The notes under the pieces are model-generated. The model was not told the DNA's origin, ran no database searches, and worked only from the letters and a program-made list of their open reading frames with translations. A program made the translations under genes and the position numbers. This document shows positions 1-9,123 of a stretch of DNA of 64,000 bases, piece by piece (within the stretch, counting starts at the first letter, position 1; every line of letters starts with the position of its first letter). Source of the DNA: CAZLRH01 sp964562015 (lineage in GTDB: Bacteria; Verrucomicrobiota; Verrucomicrobiia; Opitutales; JABDGR01); NCBI GenBank assembly GCA_964562015.1, contig CAZLRH010000010.1, forward strand, positions 1 to 64,000, given 5' to 3'.

Positions 1-55
1 AGGATGAAGGATGAAGGATGAAGGATGAAGGATGAAGGATGAAGGATGAAGGATG
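1..55. repeat. Heptanucleotide tandem repeat (AGGATGA)n
   Basis: Seven perfect AGGATGA units plus a partial eighth run from the window edge to about base 55, and the array may continue to the left. The reverse complement of the same word (TCATCCT) recurs at 123-180 and at 2003-2030, so the array is one arm of an inverted arrangement downstream of the GH57 gene. No coding function is apparent. Confidence 0.9.
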
Positions 56-122
56 GGGCGTGATGCGGGGCGGGGATTTTTCAAGGTTTTTTCGAACAAA
101 AGGGATCAGAGACGGACGAAGA

Positions 123-180
123 TTTCATCCTGCATCGTGCATCCTTGTTTTCATCCCTCATCCTTCCTCCTTCATCCTTT
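123..180. repeat. Inverted copy of the AGGATGA repeat, running into the end of the GH57 gene
   Basis: Degenerate TCATCCT units fill this stretch. On the minus strand they read as ATGAAGG-type units and encode the last residues and the stop codon (158-160) of the GH57 gene. Together with 1-55 they could pair into a long imperfect hairpin after that gene. Confidence 0.8.
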
Positions 181-1348
181 CCAAAAGCCGCGAGGCATCG
201 TCGAGGTCTTGATGGCAGCGCGAGACCCACGCCTCGCCCCAGAAGAAGTGGCAACTCGTTTCCGCGCGCAAAAGACGCCAGTGCACTTGTTCCAAGGCGT
301 CGCGCGCGGGGCCGCTCTTGGGCGCCCGGTCCAGCACGCGGTGAAATTCCGCGCTAAATTTCTGTACGCGGGCGAGCGCGGCCTTTTGCGCGTCTGAGCC
401 AGTCCATTGCACAAACTCTTTGCCATGATGCCAGCCGGTGTTCCACGCGGCGGTCTCGACCTGCACGCGGCCGTGCACGCCGTGCTGGCGGATGTAGTCG
501 TGGATGAAACACGGGCGAATATTGTGCTCGTTCCGCCGCGCCGCCTCGAGCAGCGGCTGGTAAAAGCCGGACCAAAAATTGGAGCCTTCGCGGAAATTGC
601 GGAACCAGCCGCCGTTGTCGCCATCGGTGGCGGTGAGCACGAGCGGTTCGAAGTCGCAGTGCCGCGTGCGCTCTGTGACCTCACGGACGAACCAACCCAC
701 ATCGAGGCCGGATTCTTGGGCGTCGGATAATTGGCGGTCGCGCACAACCACCATGATTCGCTCGCCTTCGTATTCGGCCCAGTGCGGGCGATAGCGCAGG
801 GTGGGCCAGTCCATCGTGTCCACGGCGGTGACATTTTCGCTGTCCACGATAACATAGTCATAACCCAGGCGCTTCAACAACGGGATCAGCTCCATGCTAA
901 AGCCCATTTCCGGAGGCCAGCAGCCGCTGAAATCATGGCGCGAAAACAGATGGGCGGCCAGCGCCTGCCAGCGCGCCAGGTGCTGCTCACGGTCCGCCTC
1001 CGGAATAAGCGGTAATACGGGATGATAATAGCCGGTGCCGAGAATTTCGATGAGTCGACGGTTTTGCCAGTGCCAGAGCAGGTCCCCGCATTTGACGACG
1101 CCGTACGCCTTGGCCTGAAAAGCAGGGTCGGCGAGGGTTTCCAGCAGCGTGCCGGAGCAGGCGAGGTGCACGCGGCCGAGGTCATCGTAGGCCCACAGCG
1201 AGCGGGCGATGCGGTCGAGCGCGAAGAGGATTTCCTTGCCCTCCCAGCCGTCCTCGCCTCGGGGGTTGGGCTGATCCAGCAACGCGGCGAGGTTCCCGCC
1301 CGGCTGGTGCAGATTCAAAACGAGCGCGTGATGAACGGCCGGAGGCAT
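158..1348 (-). CDS. Glycoside hydrolase family 57 protein (alpha-glucan enzyme)
   Basis: A 396-residue cytoplasmic protein without signal peptide. It shows GH57 landmarks: an N-terminal HQP motif (LNLHQP, about residue 14), the WPPE motif that carries the catalytic glutamate of the family (GCWPPEMGF, about residue 145), and an aspartate-rich block (TATDGDNGGWF, about residue 240) where the second catalytic acid is expected. GH57 members are amylases, 4-alpha-glucanotransferases or branching enzymes acting on glycogen-like alpha-glucans; the exact activity cannot be read from sequence. The protein is shorter than typical branching enzymes (over 500 residues). It is last in the minus-strand run accB-accC-asp23-amaP. 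Its stop codon is supplied by the heptamer repeat. Confidence 0.8.
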   Translation of the reverse strand: MPPAVHHALVLNLHQPGGNLAALLDQPNPRGEDGWEGKEILFALDRIARSLWAYDDLGRVHLACSGTLLETLADPAFQAKAYGVVKCGDLLWHWQNRRLIEILGTGYYHPVLPLIPEADREQHLARWQALAAHLFSRHDFSGCWPPEMGFSMELIPLLKRLGYDYVIVDSENVTAVDTMDWPTLRYRPHWAEYEGERIMVVVRDRQLSDAQESGLDVGWFVREVTERTRHCDFEPLVLTATDGDNGGWFRNFREGSNFWSGFYQPLLEAARRNEHNIRPCFIHDYIRQHGVHGRVQVETAAWNTGWHHGKEFVQWTGSDAQKAALARVQKFSAEFHRVLDRAPKSGPARDALEQVHWRLLRAETSCHFFWGEAWVSRCHQDLDDASRLLERMKEEG

Positions 1349-1360
1349 AAAGGCCGGCGG

Positions 1361-1948
1361 TTAGCGCGTGAAAAAATCATTGCCGGCCACGGGCTTCGTA
1401 GCGGGCGCGGCGGCGGCGGGCGGGACCACGCGGGAAAATTCCGGCGCATCGGGCGCATCGATCATGGCGCGGCCCTTGAAGCCGGTGACTGTGAGATGGA
1501 TGCCGCCGAGCGCTTCGAGGCCAAAAGACTCGCGCAACGTGTTCGTGAGATGGGCTTGCAGGCCCGCGGAAAAATCCGGGAGCCGCTGGCCGGCGGCGAG
1601 TTTTAGCCGCACGTCCAGATGCAATTGGCCGGAGCGGCGGGTGAAGGCCACGCGCGGGCGCGCGACCACACCGTATTGCAAGGCGGCATTTTCCACCAGG
1701 TCCGCGAGCGCCGAGCGGGAGACGCGCACGCTGCCGGAGGTGTTGGTGAAGACATCGAGCGGGCGGTTGCGGTACCGGAAAAACATGCGCAGCACCACCA
1801 GCAAAAGCACCAGGACGAGAATCGCCATAGCCATAAGTCCGCGCCCGGAATGCGGCAGGACAATATAGGAATCTGCGTCCGGCTCCACCGTCAGCGGCGC
1901 CACGGCGGAGAGAAAGGCGGCGGAAAACGGGTGGAGGAACGGGAGCAT
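1361..1948 (-). CDS. amaP: AmaP-like membrane anchor protein of the alkaline-shock (Asp23) family
   Basis: A 195-residue protein with a hydrophobic N-terminus, a strong membrane helix at about residues 38-55 (MAMAILVLVLLLVVL), a basic stop-transfer segment (FFRYRNRP), then a soluble alpha/beta domain that looks like a diverged Asp23-type fold (VFTNTSGSVRVSRSALADLV). In Gram-positive bacteria AmaP anchors Asp23 at the membrane. The immediately upstream gene here encodes an Asp23/Gls24 protein, which supports the assignment. The intervening 87 bases hold two short repeat families. The tail is Pro/Ala-rich. The family match is by motif and context only. Confidence 0.6.
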   Translation of the reverse strand: MLPFLHPFSAAFLSAVAPLTVEPDADSYIVLPHSGRGLMAMAILVLVLLLVVLRMFFRYRNRPLDVFTNTSGSVRVSRSALADLVENAALQYGVVARPRVAFTRRSGQLHLDVRLKLAAGQRLPDFSAGLQAHLTNTLRESFGLEALGGIHLTVTGFKGRAMIDAPDAPEFSRVVPPAAAAPATKPVAGNDFFTR

Positions 1949-1953
1949 GGGAG

Positions 1954-2030
1954 GAATTCAAAATTCAAAATTGAAAATTCAAAATGAAGGGGCGGCGATT
2001 TGATTCATCCTTCATCCCTCATCCTTCATC
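1954..2030. repeat. Two short tandem repeat families between asp23 and amaP
   Basis: Bases 1954-1987 hold ATTCAAA-type units (AT-rich) and 2003-2030 hold TCATCCT units, the same word as at 123-180. Related AT-rich words (TTGAATCTTAAAT) recur at 52342-52355 and 53508-53521. The block fills nearly all of the intergenic space inside an otherwise tight operon. Confidence 0.75.
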
Positions 2031-2035
2031 TTTTC

Positions 2036-2484
2036 CTAGTCCGTGTGCGGCTCCGTGTGCCAGTCCACGCCGGGATCGGAGGCGGAATCCAGCCGCACGC
2101 CTTCGACGATGACGTCGATCTTCGCCACGGGATTGCCGGTCATGTGGCCAACTTTGGCGCGCACGTTGGCCTGAATTTTCTGCGCGACCTTGCCCAGCTC
2201 CGCGCCGAAGCGCAGCACGACGTGAATTTCAATCAAGTAGCGGCGCTGCTCGTCCTCGGACACTTTTACGCCGCGGTCGCTCTCGCGCTTGGAGAGCATT
2301 TCCACCAAGCCATCCACAAAACCGTCGGAGCCGACGGCGTGCACGCCCTCCACTTCGAGGGTGGATAGCCGCACGATGCTGGCGACGACGGGAATGGCGA
2401 TCTTGATCTCGTCGTGCAAAACCGAGGCGGCGCCGCCGGCCTGGAAGTCGTCGGCTTCGCCGTTGGGATCGATGCGCTTGTCGG

Positions 2485-2488
<4 letters not shown>
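2036..2488 (-). CDS. Asp23/Gls24 family envelope stress protein (YqhY-like)
   Basis: A 150-residue soluble protein of the Asp23/Gls24 family (DUF322). It has the family core IAIPVVASIVRLSTLEVEGV, then a domain ending in NVRAKVGHMTGNPVAKIDVIVEGV, the expected C-terminal beta-strand of the fold. Its start codon overlaps the accC stop codon (ATGA at 2485-2488), so it is probably translationally coupled to biotin carboxylase. In Bacillus subtilis the homologue yqhY also follows accB-accC, where it is linked to control of acetyl-CoA carboxylase activity. The next gene encodes a probable membrane anchor, so the protein may sit under the inner membrane. Confidence 0.85.
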
Positions 2489-3870
<1,382 letters not shown>

Positions 3871-3941
3871 GCGCGAGGGCGGGAAGTTAGTTAATCGCTA
3901 GAGGAGCGAGAGGTAAAGGGGCGGAAAAAGGAGGAGGAGGA

Positions 3942-4086
3942 AGCCACGAATGGCCGCGAATTTTCACGAATAAAAAAAGAAGTCATCGCGCCAAGCCAAA
4001 CCACGCGAGCTGCGCCACGTCCCCAGACGCCTGGGCTAAAACTGAGACTTGGCTGTGTTCGTGCAAATTTGTGGCCATTCGTGGCT
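3942..4086. repeat. Long imperfect inverted repeat between accC and accB
   Basis: The arm at 3942-3972 (AGCCACGAATGGCC...) and the arm at 4056-4086 (...GGCCATTCGTGGCT) are reverse complements over 31 bases with 4 mismatches, separated by 83 bases. The right arm ends nine bases before the accB stop codon. It resembles the 'CACGAATGG' intergenic words of PVC-group genomes. It lies inside the accB-accC transcript if the two genes are co-transcribed. Confidence 0.85.
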
Positions 4087-4094
4087 AAAAATCT

Positions 4095-4628
4095 TTACCC
4101 GAGTTTGACCTTGAAGAGCGGCTGGCCGTATTCGACCGGTTTGCCGTTTTCGACGAGAATCTGCAGGACGACGCCTTTGACCTCGGCGTGGATTTCGTTC
4201 ATCAGCTTCATCGCTTCAATGAGGCAGACGACGGATTCCGGGGTGACCGCCGCGCCATCCTCGACGAACGGCTTGGCGTCCGGCGACGGCGAGCGGTAGA
4301 ACGTGCCGACCATCGGAGACTTGATAATCTGCGTGCCCGGCTCCTCCGTAACCGGCGCCGGCGTGTGATGGGGCGACGGAAAGGGCGGCGGCGTGCCTGG
4401 CACTGGCATGGCCATCGGTATCGGTACTGCTGCAGGGGCCGCTTGGACGCCGACTCCAAGGCCCACGGGCGTTTCGACCACAAAATTGGGTCCAGTGCGG
4501 GCGGGACCAATGGAGCCATCAGGCTCCCGGCGAAGGCGGATCTTGAAAGCTTCCTCCTCCAGCTCGAACTCGGTGAGTCCGTAGCGTTTCATCAGGTCGA
4601 TGACCTGCTTTATTTCTTTGATGTCCAC
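4095..4628 (-). CDS. accB: Acetyl-CoA carboxylase biotin carboxyl carrier protein
   Basis: BCCP carries biotin between AccC and the carboxyltransferase. The biotinyl domain is at the C-terminus with the acceptor lysine in EAMKLMNEI. It is preceded by a Pro/Ala-rich flexible linker and an N-terminal domain beginning DIKEIKQVIDLMKRYGLTEF. That N-terminus matches where AccB proteins normally start, so a GTG at 4626-4628 is preferred (177 residues). An in-frame ATG at 4697 would add 23 residues that look unrelated to the family. No clear Shine-Dalgarno is visible for either start. The ligase gene birA lies about 48 kb away at 52410. Confidence 0.93.
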   Translation of the reverse strand: MDIKEIKQVIDLMKRYGLTEFELEEEAFKIRLRREPDGSIGPARTGPNFVVETPVGLGVGVQAAPAAVPIPMAMPVPGTPPPFPSPHHTPAPVTEEPGTQIIKSPMVGTFYRSPSPDAKPFVEDGAAVTPESVVCLIEAMKLMNEIHAEVKGVVLQILVENGKPVEYGQPLFKVKLG

Positions 4629-5196
4629 GATGTTACGAATGTTTTGCGAGTGACGCAGGAAGCGCCTGCACACGCTTAAAAGCGGCGCGACAGGCAATCA
4701 GAAGAGTTGCTAAGCCCCTACCTTAGGCGAATCTTCGGGTGCGGTGCAACAGCGGATTTCAGAAGAATTTTGGGCCATCGCAGGTTGATTTTTGGCCAAA
4801 AGGCCCAAAATCAGGCCATTTTTGACCAAAATTGACCCTATGGAAGCCTAATTCAACAGCAAAGCCAAAAACGGACCATAATAACGGCGAGACAAGAAAA
4901 AGCCGTGTTTTCGGTCATTTTGATGTATTTTGGCGGGATTTCCGATGGTTTTTGGGCAATTTTCGCTGATTTTGAGGCTAAAGAGCGGGTTTTCAGCCTG
5001 CAGGAACCTGCACCGGCGCAGCATTTCCGGCAAAGGGCTCGCAGTAGATTGCATGCATGCAGGCTGAGCCGTTGGCGGACCTTTATGCTAGGCGAATCCC
5101 GGCGCGCGAGGTAACTTTGGATCCTTGGGGCGGAATTTACTAATTCCTTGTGTCGCCCTGAACCGGAAGAGATAAACGGTGCCGGAGAAAGGCCCC
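4629..5196. other. Noncoding stretch with a short gene remnant
   Basis: About 570 bases with no convincing gene. It is more AT-rich than its surroundings and contains a 12-bp perfect palindrome (TTTTGGCCAAAA, 4790-4801) within a run of GGCC/TTTT blocks. A 46-base remnant similar to the end of the lytic transglycosylase gene is at 5011-5056. Small open frames here have no family features. Confidence 0.6.
5011..5056 (-). pseudogene. Duplicated 3' fragment of the lytic transglycosylase gene
   Basis: Bases 5011-5056 match 5940-5985 at 39 of 46 positions in the same orientation. In the transglycosylase frame the copy reads IYCEPFAGNAAPVQ against IYRELFAGNVAPVP in the intact gene. The two copies bracket the small lipoprotein/membrane gene pair at 5197-5918. 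The rest of the gene is not present here. Confidence 0.65.
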
Positions 5197-5616
5197 ATGA
5201 AGATTTTTGTCCTTACTTTGGTGCTGGGCTTGGCTTTGGTTGGCGTCGGTTGCGGGGCCATTACCAAAGACAAAGCGGCCGCGACCGCGGCTATCGCCCA
5301 TTTCCACGACTTGTATAATCAAGGCAAGGCGGATGACCTCTGGAAGGCGGCTGACGCCAAGTTTCAGGCCGCGGCCCCGCAATCGAAATTTACCGAGCTT
5401 GCCGGTGCGATGTTGCGCAAGCTGGGCCCGGTCAAGTCCACCGCCAACACCGGTTGGAGCGTCAACAATGTCAATTTAGTGACGACCGTGGCGATGACGC
5501 AGGAGACCGTTTTTGAGCAAGGCAATGGCACCGAGACCTTTACTTTCAAAATGGCCGACGGCCAGGCGGTATTGCTGGGCTACAATATCCAGTCCAATGA
5601 TCTCCTGGTGAAATGA
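5197..5616 (+). CDS. Small putative lipoprotein, unknown function
   Basis: A 139-residue secreted protein. The ATG at 5197 is preferred because GGAGAAAGG (5184-5192) lies at good spacing before it. The N-terminus MKIFVLTLVLGLALVGVGCG is a lipoprotein-type signal with Cys20 as probable lipidation site, although Gly at position -3 of the lipobox is unusual. The mature part is a small alpha+beta domain (AIAHFHDLYNQGKADDLWKAA, then a beta-rich half) reminiscent of small DUF4019/NTF2-like proteins; that likeness is an impression only. Its stop overlaps the next start (ATGA), so the two are probably co-translated. Confidence 0.6.
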   Translation: MKIFVLTLVLGLALVGVGCGAITKDKAAATAAIAHFHDLYNQGKADDLWKAADAKFQAAAPQSKFTELAGAMLRKLGPVKSTANTGWSVNNVNLVTTVAMTQETVFEQGNGTETFTFKMADGQAVLLGYNIQSNDLLVK

Positions 5617-5918
5617 CTGGGTCTGCCTCCAGCATGAAAAACCTCTATGCCCTGGCCCTGTGGTGTGCGGGAACGAGTTTCCTGCATCTTCTTGGATTGT
5701 CGGCGGTGACGGTGCCGCCCGCCGCAGTGCGGAAGATCGAGATCGCTATGCTCTTGATGGTGGCGATGCTGCTGGTCTGGCTCGCGGTGGCAGTTTGGAT
5801 TCGACGGCGAATCCGCGCCGCCGCTCCCTGCGGCCCCCTTGTGCTCAGTTTGTTGCGAACGTTCGCGGCACTGTACTTATTTGCCAGTGCGATAGCGTTG
5901 CTGATTTCATTTGCTTGA
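5613..5918 (+). CDS. Small integral membrane protein, unknown function
   Basis: A 101-residue protein with about three membrane helices (around residues 10-30, 43-62 and 78-100). The ATG at 5613 overlaps the preceding stop codon; a second ATG at 5634 (MKNLYALALW) would give a neater first helix and is an equally good start. No family recognised. It converges with and overlaps the transglycosylase gene by 12 bases at 5907-5918. Confidence 0.5.
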   Translation: MTGSASSMKNLYALALWCAGTSFLHLLGLSAVTVPPAAVRKIEIAMLLMVAMLLVWLAVAVWIRRRIRAAAPCGPLVLSLLRTFAALYLFASAIALLISFA

Positions 5919-6512
5919 GGTTGCGGCACCTGGTGCTGGCACCGGCGCAACATTTCCGGCAAATAGCTCGCGGTAAATCGCATTCTTGGGCCGGGGTAGG
6001 TTCTTGATTTGAAAATCCGCGTCGCTGACTTCCCCCACGCCGTAATGGTAACAGGCCGCGAGCAATGGCAGGGAAAATGCCTGGCGGCGATTAAGGTAGT
6101 CGCGACACCACGCCAGGTACTTCAGGGCGGCGCGGGTGTTTTTCTCCCAATTCCAGGCCTCGTGAAACGATTCATCGGAAGTGTCGTACCAGGCGTCGGG
6201 GCGAATTTGCAGGAGGCCGCGGGCGCCGAGATTAAAGGCATAGGGATCAAACCGACTCTCCGCCTTCACCAGGGCGAACACAAAACGCGGGTCCAAACCG
6301 TAGGCCGGCGCGTCGTGTTCGAGCAGCCGCCAAATATTTTCCTCCGTCGGTGCGGGCTGGCCCGCGGGCGGCGAGGGCGGAGCAGACAAAAACGGGGCGA
6401 GGGCCGTCGCCATCACCAGCATAGCCGCGAGCGCCACCCAAAACGACGAGCGGAGGTGTCCCGGCCGGCCGAAGTGGGCGGTGGAAGGAAAAAATGGAGC
6501 AATCGAGCGCAT
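5907..6512 (-). CDS. Lytic murein transglycosylase, SLT (Slt70/MltC-like) domain
   Basis: A 201-residue envelope protein with one N-terminal membrane segment (about residues 23-43), a Pro-rich linker, then an SLT domain. The catalytic glutamate is in ALVKAESRFDP and is followed by the family signature GARGLLQIRPDAWYD and the AALKYLAWCRDYL / AACYHYGVGEV helices. It would cleave peptidoglycan between MurNAc and GlcNAc in the periplasm with 1,6-anhydro product formation. Its 3' end is duplicated as a fragment at 5011-5056. Its start codon lies inside the read-through tail of the RelE-like toxin frame. Confidence 0.85.
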   Translation of the reverse strand: MRSIAPFFPSTAHFGRPGHLRSSFWVALAAMLVMATALAPFLSAPPSPPAGQPAPTEENIWRLLEHDAPAYGLDPRFVFALVKAESRFDPYAFNLGARGLLQIRPDAWYDTSDESFHEAWNWEKNTRAALKYLAWCRDYLNRRQAFSLPLLAACYHYGVGEVSDADFQIKNLPRPKNAIYRELFAGNVAPVPAPGAATSSK

Positions 6513-6781
6513 CTCAATAAATCCCGATAGACCGCAGAACGATGACGGATGAAAACCACATCTACATTTTTGACGGCATCGTTAATTTCGAAAATAACCC
6601 TCAGTCGCCAACACGAATGCGCCAAAGATTCTCTTCGCCGTGAAGTTTTTTTTACGCCCGGTGGACGTGGATGCGGTCCAAGCGCCGTAATTTTGCCGAG
6701 CACTCGGGCTCCCAGCTGGGGCGGCAGGGCCTCCAGTTCCTTGCGGGCGGACCGCGCAAAGTTAATGGAATAATCAGCCAC
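6413..6781 (-). pseudogene. RelE/ParE-family toxin with two compensating frameshifts
   Basis: The frame begins like RelE (MADYSINFARSARKELEALP) and resumes family sequence at RVIFEINDAVKNVDVVFIRHRS. Between them, residues KTSRRRESLAHSCWRL do not fit the family. Reading the other frame across the same bases gives LHGEENLWRIRVGD, a near-perfect RelE core. The shift is explained by an 8-base A-run (plus-strand T-run 6646-6653) that is one base too long, and one base missing near 6604. The central basic core needed for activity is thus scrambled. The open frame also runs past the normal end into the transglycosylase gene. The antitoxin gene overlaps its start by 8 bases. Confidence 0.7.
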
Positions 6782-6959
6782 GGCGGGCAGGCTGGAGTCG
6801 TTGGGTCACGGAGGCGAGTGATTCGCGCGGCTCCTGCTTGCGTGCGCGCACGACGAGCGAGTCATAAAAATCCTCCCAAAGGTCCGCGTGTTCGCCCAAA
6901 TCAATCACGACCGCGGTTTTACGCCCACGCTCATCCACGACGTAGCTGATTCCGCTCAT
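6774..6959 (-). CDS. Type II antitoxin, partner of the RelE-like toxin
   Basis: A 61-residue protein (MSGISYVVDERGRKTAVVIDLGEH...) with the layout of small antitoxins found next to RelE: a short N-terminal beta-strand segment with a 'VVDERGRKTAVVI' pattern, then an acidic helix (WEDFYDSLVVRARKQEPRESL) that would wrap the toxin. It precedes the toxin in the same direction and overlaps it by 8 bases, the usual order. The family call rests on pattern and context. Confidence 0.65.
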   Translation of the reverse strand: MSGISYVVDERGRKTAVVIDLGEHADLWEDFYDSLVVRARKQEPRESLASVTQRLQPARRG

Positions 6960-7027
6960 GGAGCCAGACTAGTTGGGCGGAATTAAAAAAGCCAGCCCGG
7001 TTTGGCGCATCCGTGGATGCAGGCAGC

Positions 7028-8830
7028 CTACTTCACCCGCTCGGTAATAATGTCGCGGGCGGATTTGCCGGCGGGGATGAACGGGAGCACGTGCTCCGTG
7101 TACGGGATCATCACGTCGAGCAGGTACGGGCCTTCGTGCGCGAGCATTTCGCGGATGCCGTCGCGGAGGTCTTCGCGCTTGATGATGCGGCGCGCTTTCA
7201 CGCCGAAGCCTTGCGCGATGGTGACGAAATCCGGGTAAATGCCGCCGGGATTGTGCGGGCCGCCGATGTTTTCGGGGTCGCCCAAAATCGTGTGGCCGCG
7301 CACGCCGCCGTAAAAATTGTCTTCCCACTGCACCACCATGCCGAGATGCTGGTTGTTCAGGAGCAGGCACTTCGCGTTGATTTTTTCAATCTTGGCGGTG
7401 GCGAGTTCCTGGACGTTCATGAGGAACGAGCCGTCGCCGTCCACATCCACCACCTGTTTGTCGGGCCGGGCCACTTTCGCGCCGAGGGCGGCGGGAAAGC
7501 CAAAGCCCATGGTGCCGAGGCCGAGAGAACTGATGAAGGTGCGCGGTTCCTTAAACCGGTAATACTGGGGCGTCCACATCTGGTGCTGGCCCACGCCGGT
7601 GGTGATGATGGCTTCGCCCTTCGTCTCCTCGAACAGCATCTCGATGACTTCCTGCGGGAGAATGTGCTTCGAGCCTTTCTTATAATTGAAAGGAAACGGA
7701 TGCTCCTTTTTCCACGTGGCAATTTGCGTCATCCACGGGGAGATGTCGGATTTCTGGAAGCGCGTCTGTGCGATCAGCTGGTTGAGCCGCCCGAGCGCAT
7801 ACTTGATATCGCTGATGATCGGGTAGTGCGCGAATTTGTTTTTGTTGTGCTCGGACTTATCAATGTCGAAGTGCACGATGGTCGCCTTCGGGGCGAACAA
7901 GGCCACCTTGCCGGTGATGCGGTCGTCAAACCGCGCGCCGGCGGTCACGAGCAAGTCGCTGTCGCACACGGCAAAATTTCCGGCCACGGTGCCGTGCATG
8001 CCGAACCAGTAGAGCGATTGCGGGTGGTCCGCCGGGAAGGCGCCGAGGCCCATCAACGTCGAGGCCACCGGCAATCCGGTGAGTTCGGCAAATTTGCGCA
8101 ATTCGGTCGCGGCGTCGGCGCTCAAAATGCCGCCGCCGATGTAGAGGACGGGTTGCTTGGCGGCCTTGATGAGTTCGAGCACCTTCAGCAGTTCCGCGTC
8201 GGACGCGTGCGGCGCCTCGGGATAACCCGCGAGCTGGATGGCCGCGGGAAACACGGGCTTAAAACGTTTCTGCTGCACGTCCTTCGGGATATCGATCACC
8301 ACCGGGCCGGGCCGGCCGGTCGTGGCGATGTGAAAGGCCTCCTTGATCACGCGCGGCAAATCCTCGGCCTTGAGCACGAGGTAGCTGTGCTTGGTGATCG
8401 GGAGCGTCATCCCGAAAAAGTCGGTCTCCTGGAACGCGCTCTTGCCGATAAACGCCTGGAACACCTGGCCGGTGATGGCCACCAGCGGGATGGAGTCCAT
8501 GTACGCGTCGGCGATGCAAGTGACGAGATTCGTCGCGCCGGGGCCGGAAGTGGCCATGCACACGCCCGCCTTGCCGGTGGCGCGGGCGTAACCGTGGGCC
8601 ATGAAGCCGCCGCCCTGCTCGTGGCGCGGCAGGATGGTGCGAATTTTCTTCGTGCGCGTGAGCGCCTGGTGCAGTTCCATCGACGCCCCGCCCGGGTACG
8701 CGAACATGGTGTCCACGCCCTCGCGCTCGAGGCAGCGGACGACGACATCGGCCCCGCACATTTCAGGCCCCACTTCATCTTGTGGGGGAAAGGAAACGAT
8801 CGACGGCTTGGCCTTGGCGGAGGATTTCAT
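7028..8830 (-). CDS. ilvB: Acetolactate synthase, large (catalytic) subunit
   Basis: A 600-residue thiamine-diphosphate enzyme that condenses pyruvate to acetolactate (or with 2-oxobutyrate) in branched-chain amino acid synthesis. The N-terminal TPP domain has GADVVVRCLEREGVDTMFAYPGG with the catalytic glutamate region downstream. The C-terminal TPP-binding motif is GDGSFLMNVQELAT...NNQHLGMV. The start is placed at the ATG 8828-8830 (MKSSAKAKPSIVSF) because the upstream extension to 8947 has no family resemblance. No ilvN small subunit lies next to it, so the regulatory subunit must be elsewhere. Confidence 0.95.
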   Translation of the reverse strand: MKSSAKAKPSIVSFPPQDEVGPEMCGADVVVRCLEREGVDTMFAYPGGASMELHQALTRTKKIRTILPRHEQGGGFMAHGYARATGKAGVCMATSGPGATNLVTCIADAYMDSIPLVAITGQVFQAFIGKSAFQETDFFGMTLPITKHSYLVLKAEDLPRVIKEAFHIATTGRPGPVVIDIPKDVQQKRFKPVFPAAIQLAGYPEAPHASDAELLKVLELIKAAKQPVLYIGGGILSADAATELRKFAELTGLPVASTLMGLGAFPADHPQSLYWFGMHGTVAGNFAVCDSDLLVTAGARFDDRITGKVALFAPKATIVHFDIDKSEHNKNKFAHYPIISDIKYALGRLNQLIAQTRFQKSDISPWMTQIATWKKEHPFPFNYKKGSKHILPQEVIEMLFEETKGEAIITTGVGQHQMWTPQYYRFKEPRTFISSLGLGTMGFGFPAALGAKVARPDKQVVDVDGDGSFLMNVQELATAKIEKINAKCLLLNNQHLGMVVQWEDNFYGGVRGHTILGDPENIGGPHNPGGIYPDFVTIAQGFGVKARRIIKREDLRDGIREMLAHEGPYLLDVMIPYTEHVLPFIPAGKSARDIITERVK

Positions 8831-8959
8831 GACGCGTGGCTGGCTGGATTTTGAGCCAGAACGATGAATCAAGCATTTTTGCCGGTGAAAGGCAAGCCTT
8901 TGGAAAACAGGGAGTAGCGGTGCAATCCAGTGCGTGCGTCGGGGCATTTATTTGCCATT

Positions 8960-9123
8960 CCGCGCAGGTCATTATTTGGATTCTGTAGACATTTATTGCC
9001 TGGATAATAACTTTATTTTATCTATTACTTAATCAAGCATATATTTCTATAAGTAACTTTCAATTAACTATTTGACGACATTTATTCTATTACTTAATCT
9101 ATTCTCTAATCTATCCCATATTC
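8960..9123. promoter_or_regulatory. AT-rich leader with duplicated 14-mer before the HipA-like gene
   Basis: About 160 bases are strikingly AT-rich in a GC-rich region. TCTATTACTTAATC occurs exactly at 9021-9034 and 9086-9099, and GACATTTATT occurs exactly at 8988-8997 and 9077-9086; a degenerate third element (ATTCTCTAATCTAT) follows. Repeats of this kind next to a gene encoding its own HTH suggest operator sites for autoregulation, which is inference. Confidence 0.5.

Noticed and set aside
4629..4697. N-terminal extension of AccB to an upstream ATG
   Set aside because: Family similarity begins exactly at the GTG start; the extra 23 residues match nothing expected.
4848..5114. Two overlapping small open frames in the gap after accB
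   Set aside because: No start signals, no family features, and opposite-strand overlap; the interval reads as noncoding apart from the gene fragment.
7013..8854. 613-residue plus-strand open frame
   Set aside because: It lies entirely antisense to ilvB and has no family features; high GC keeps the opposite strand open.
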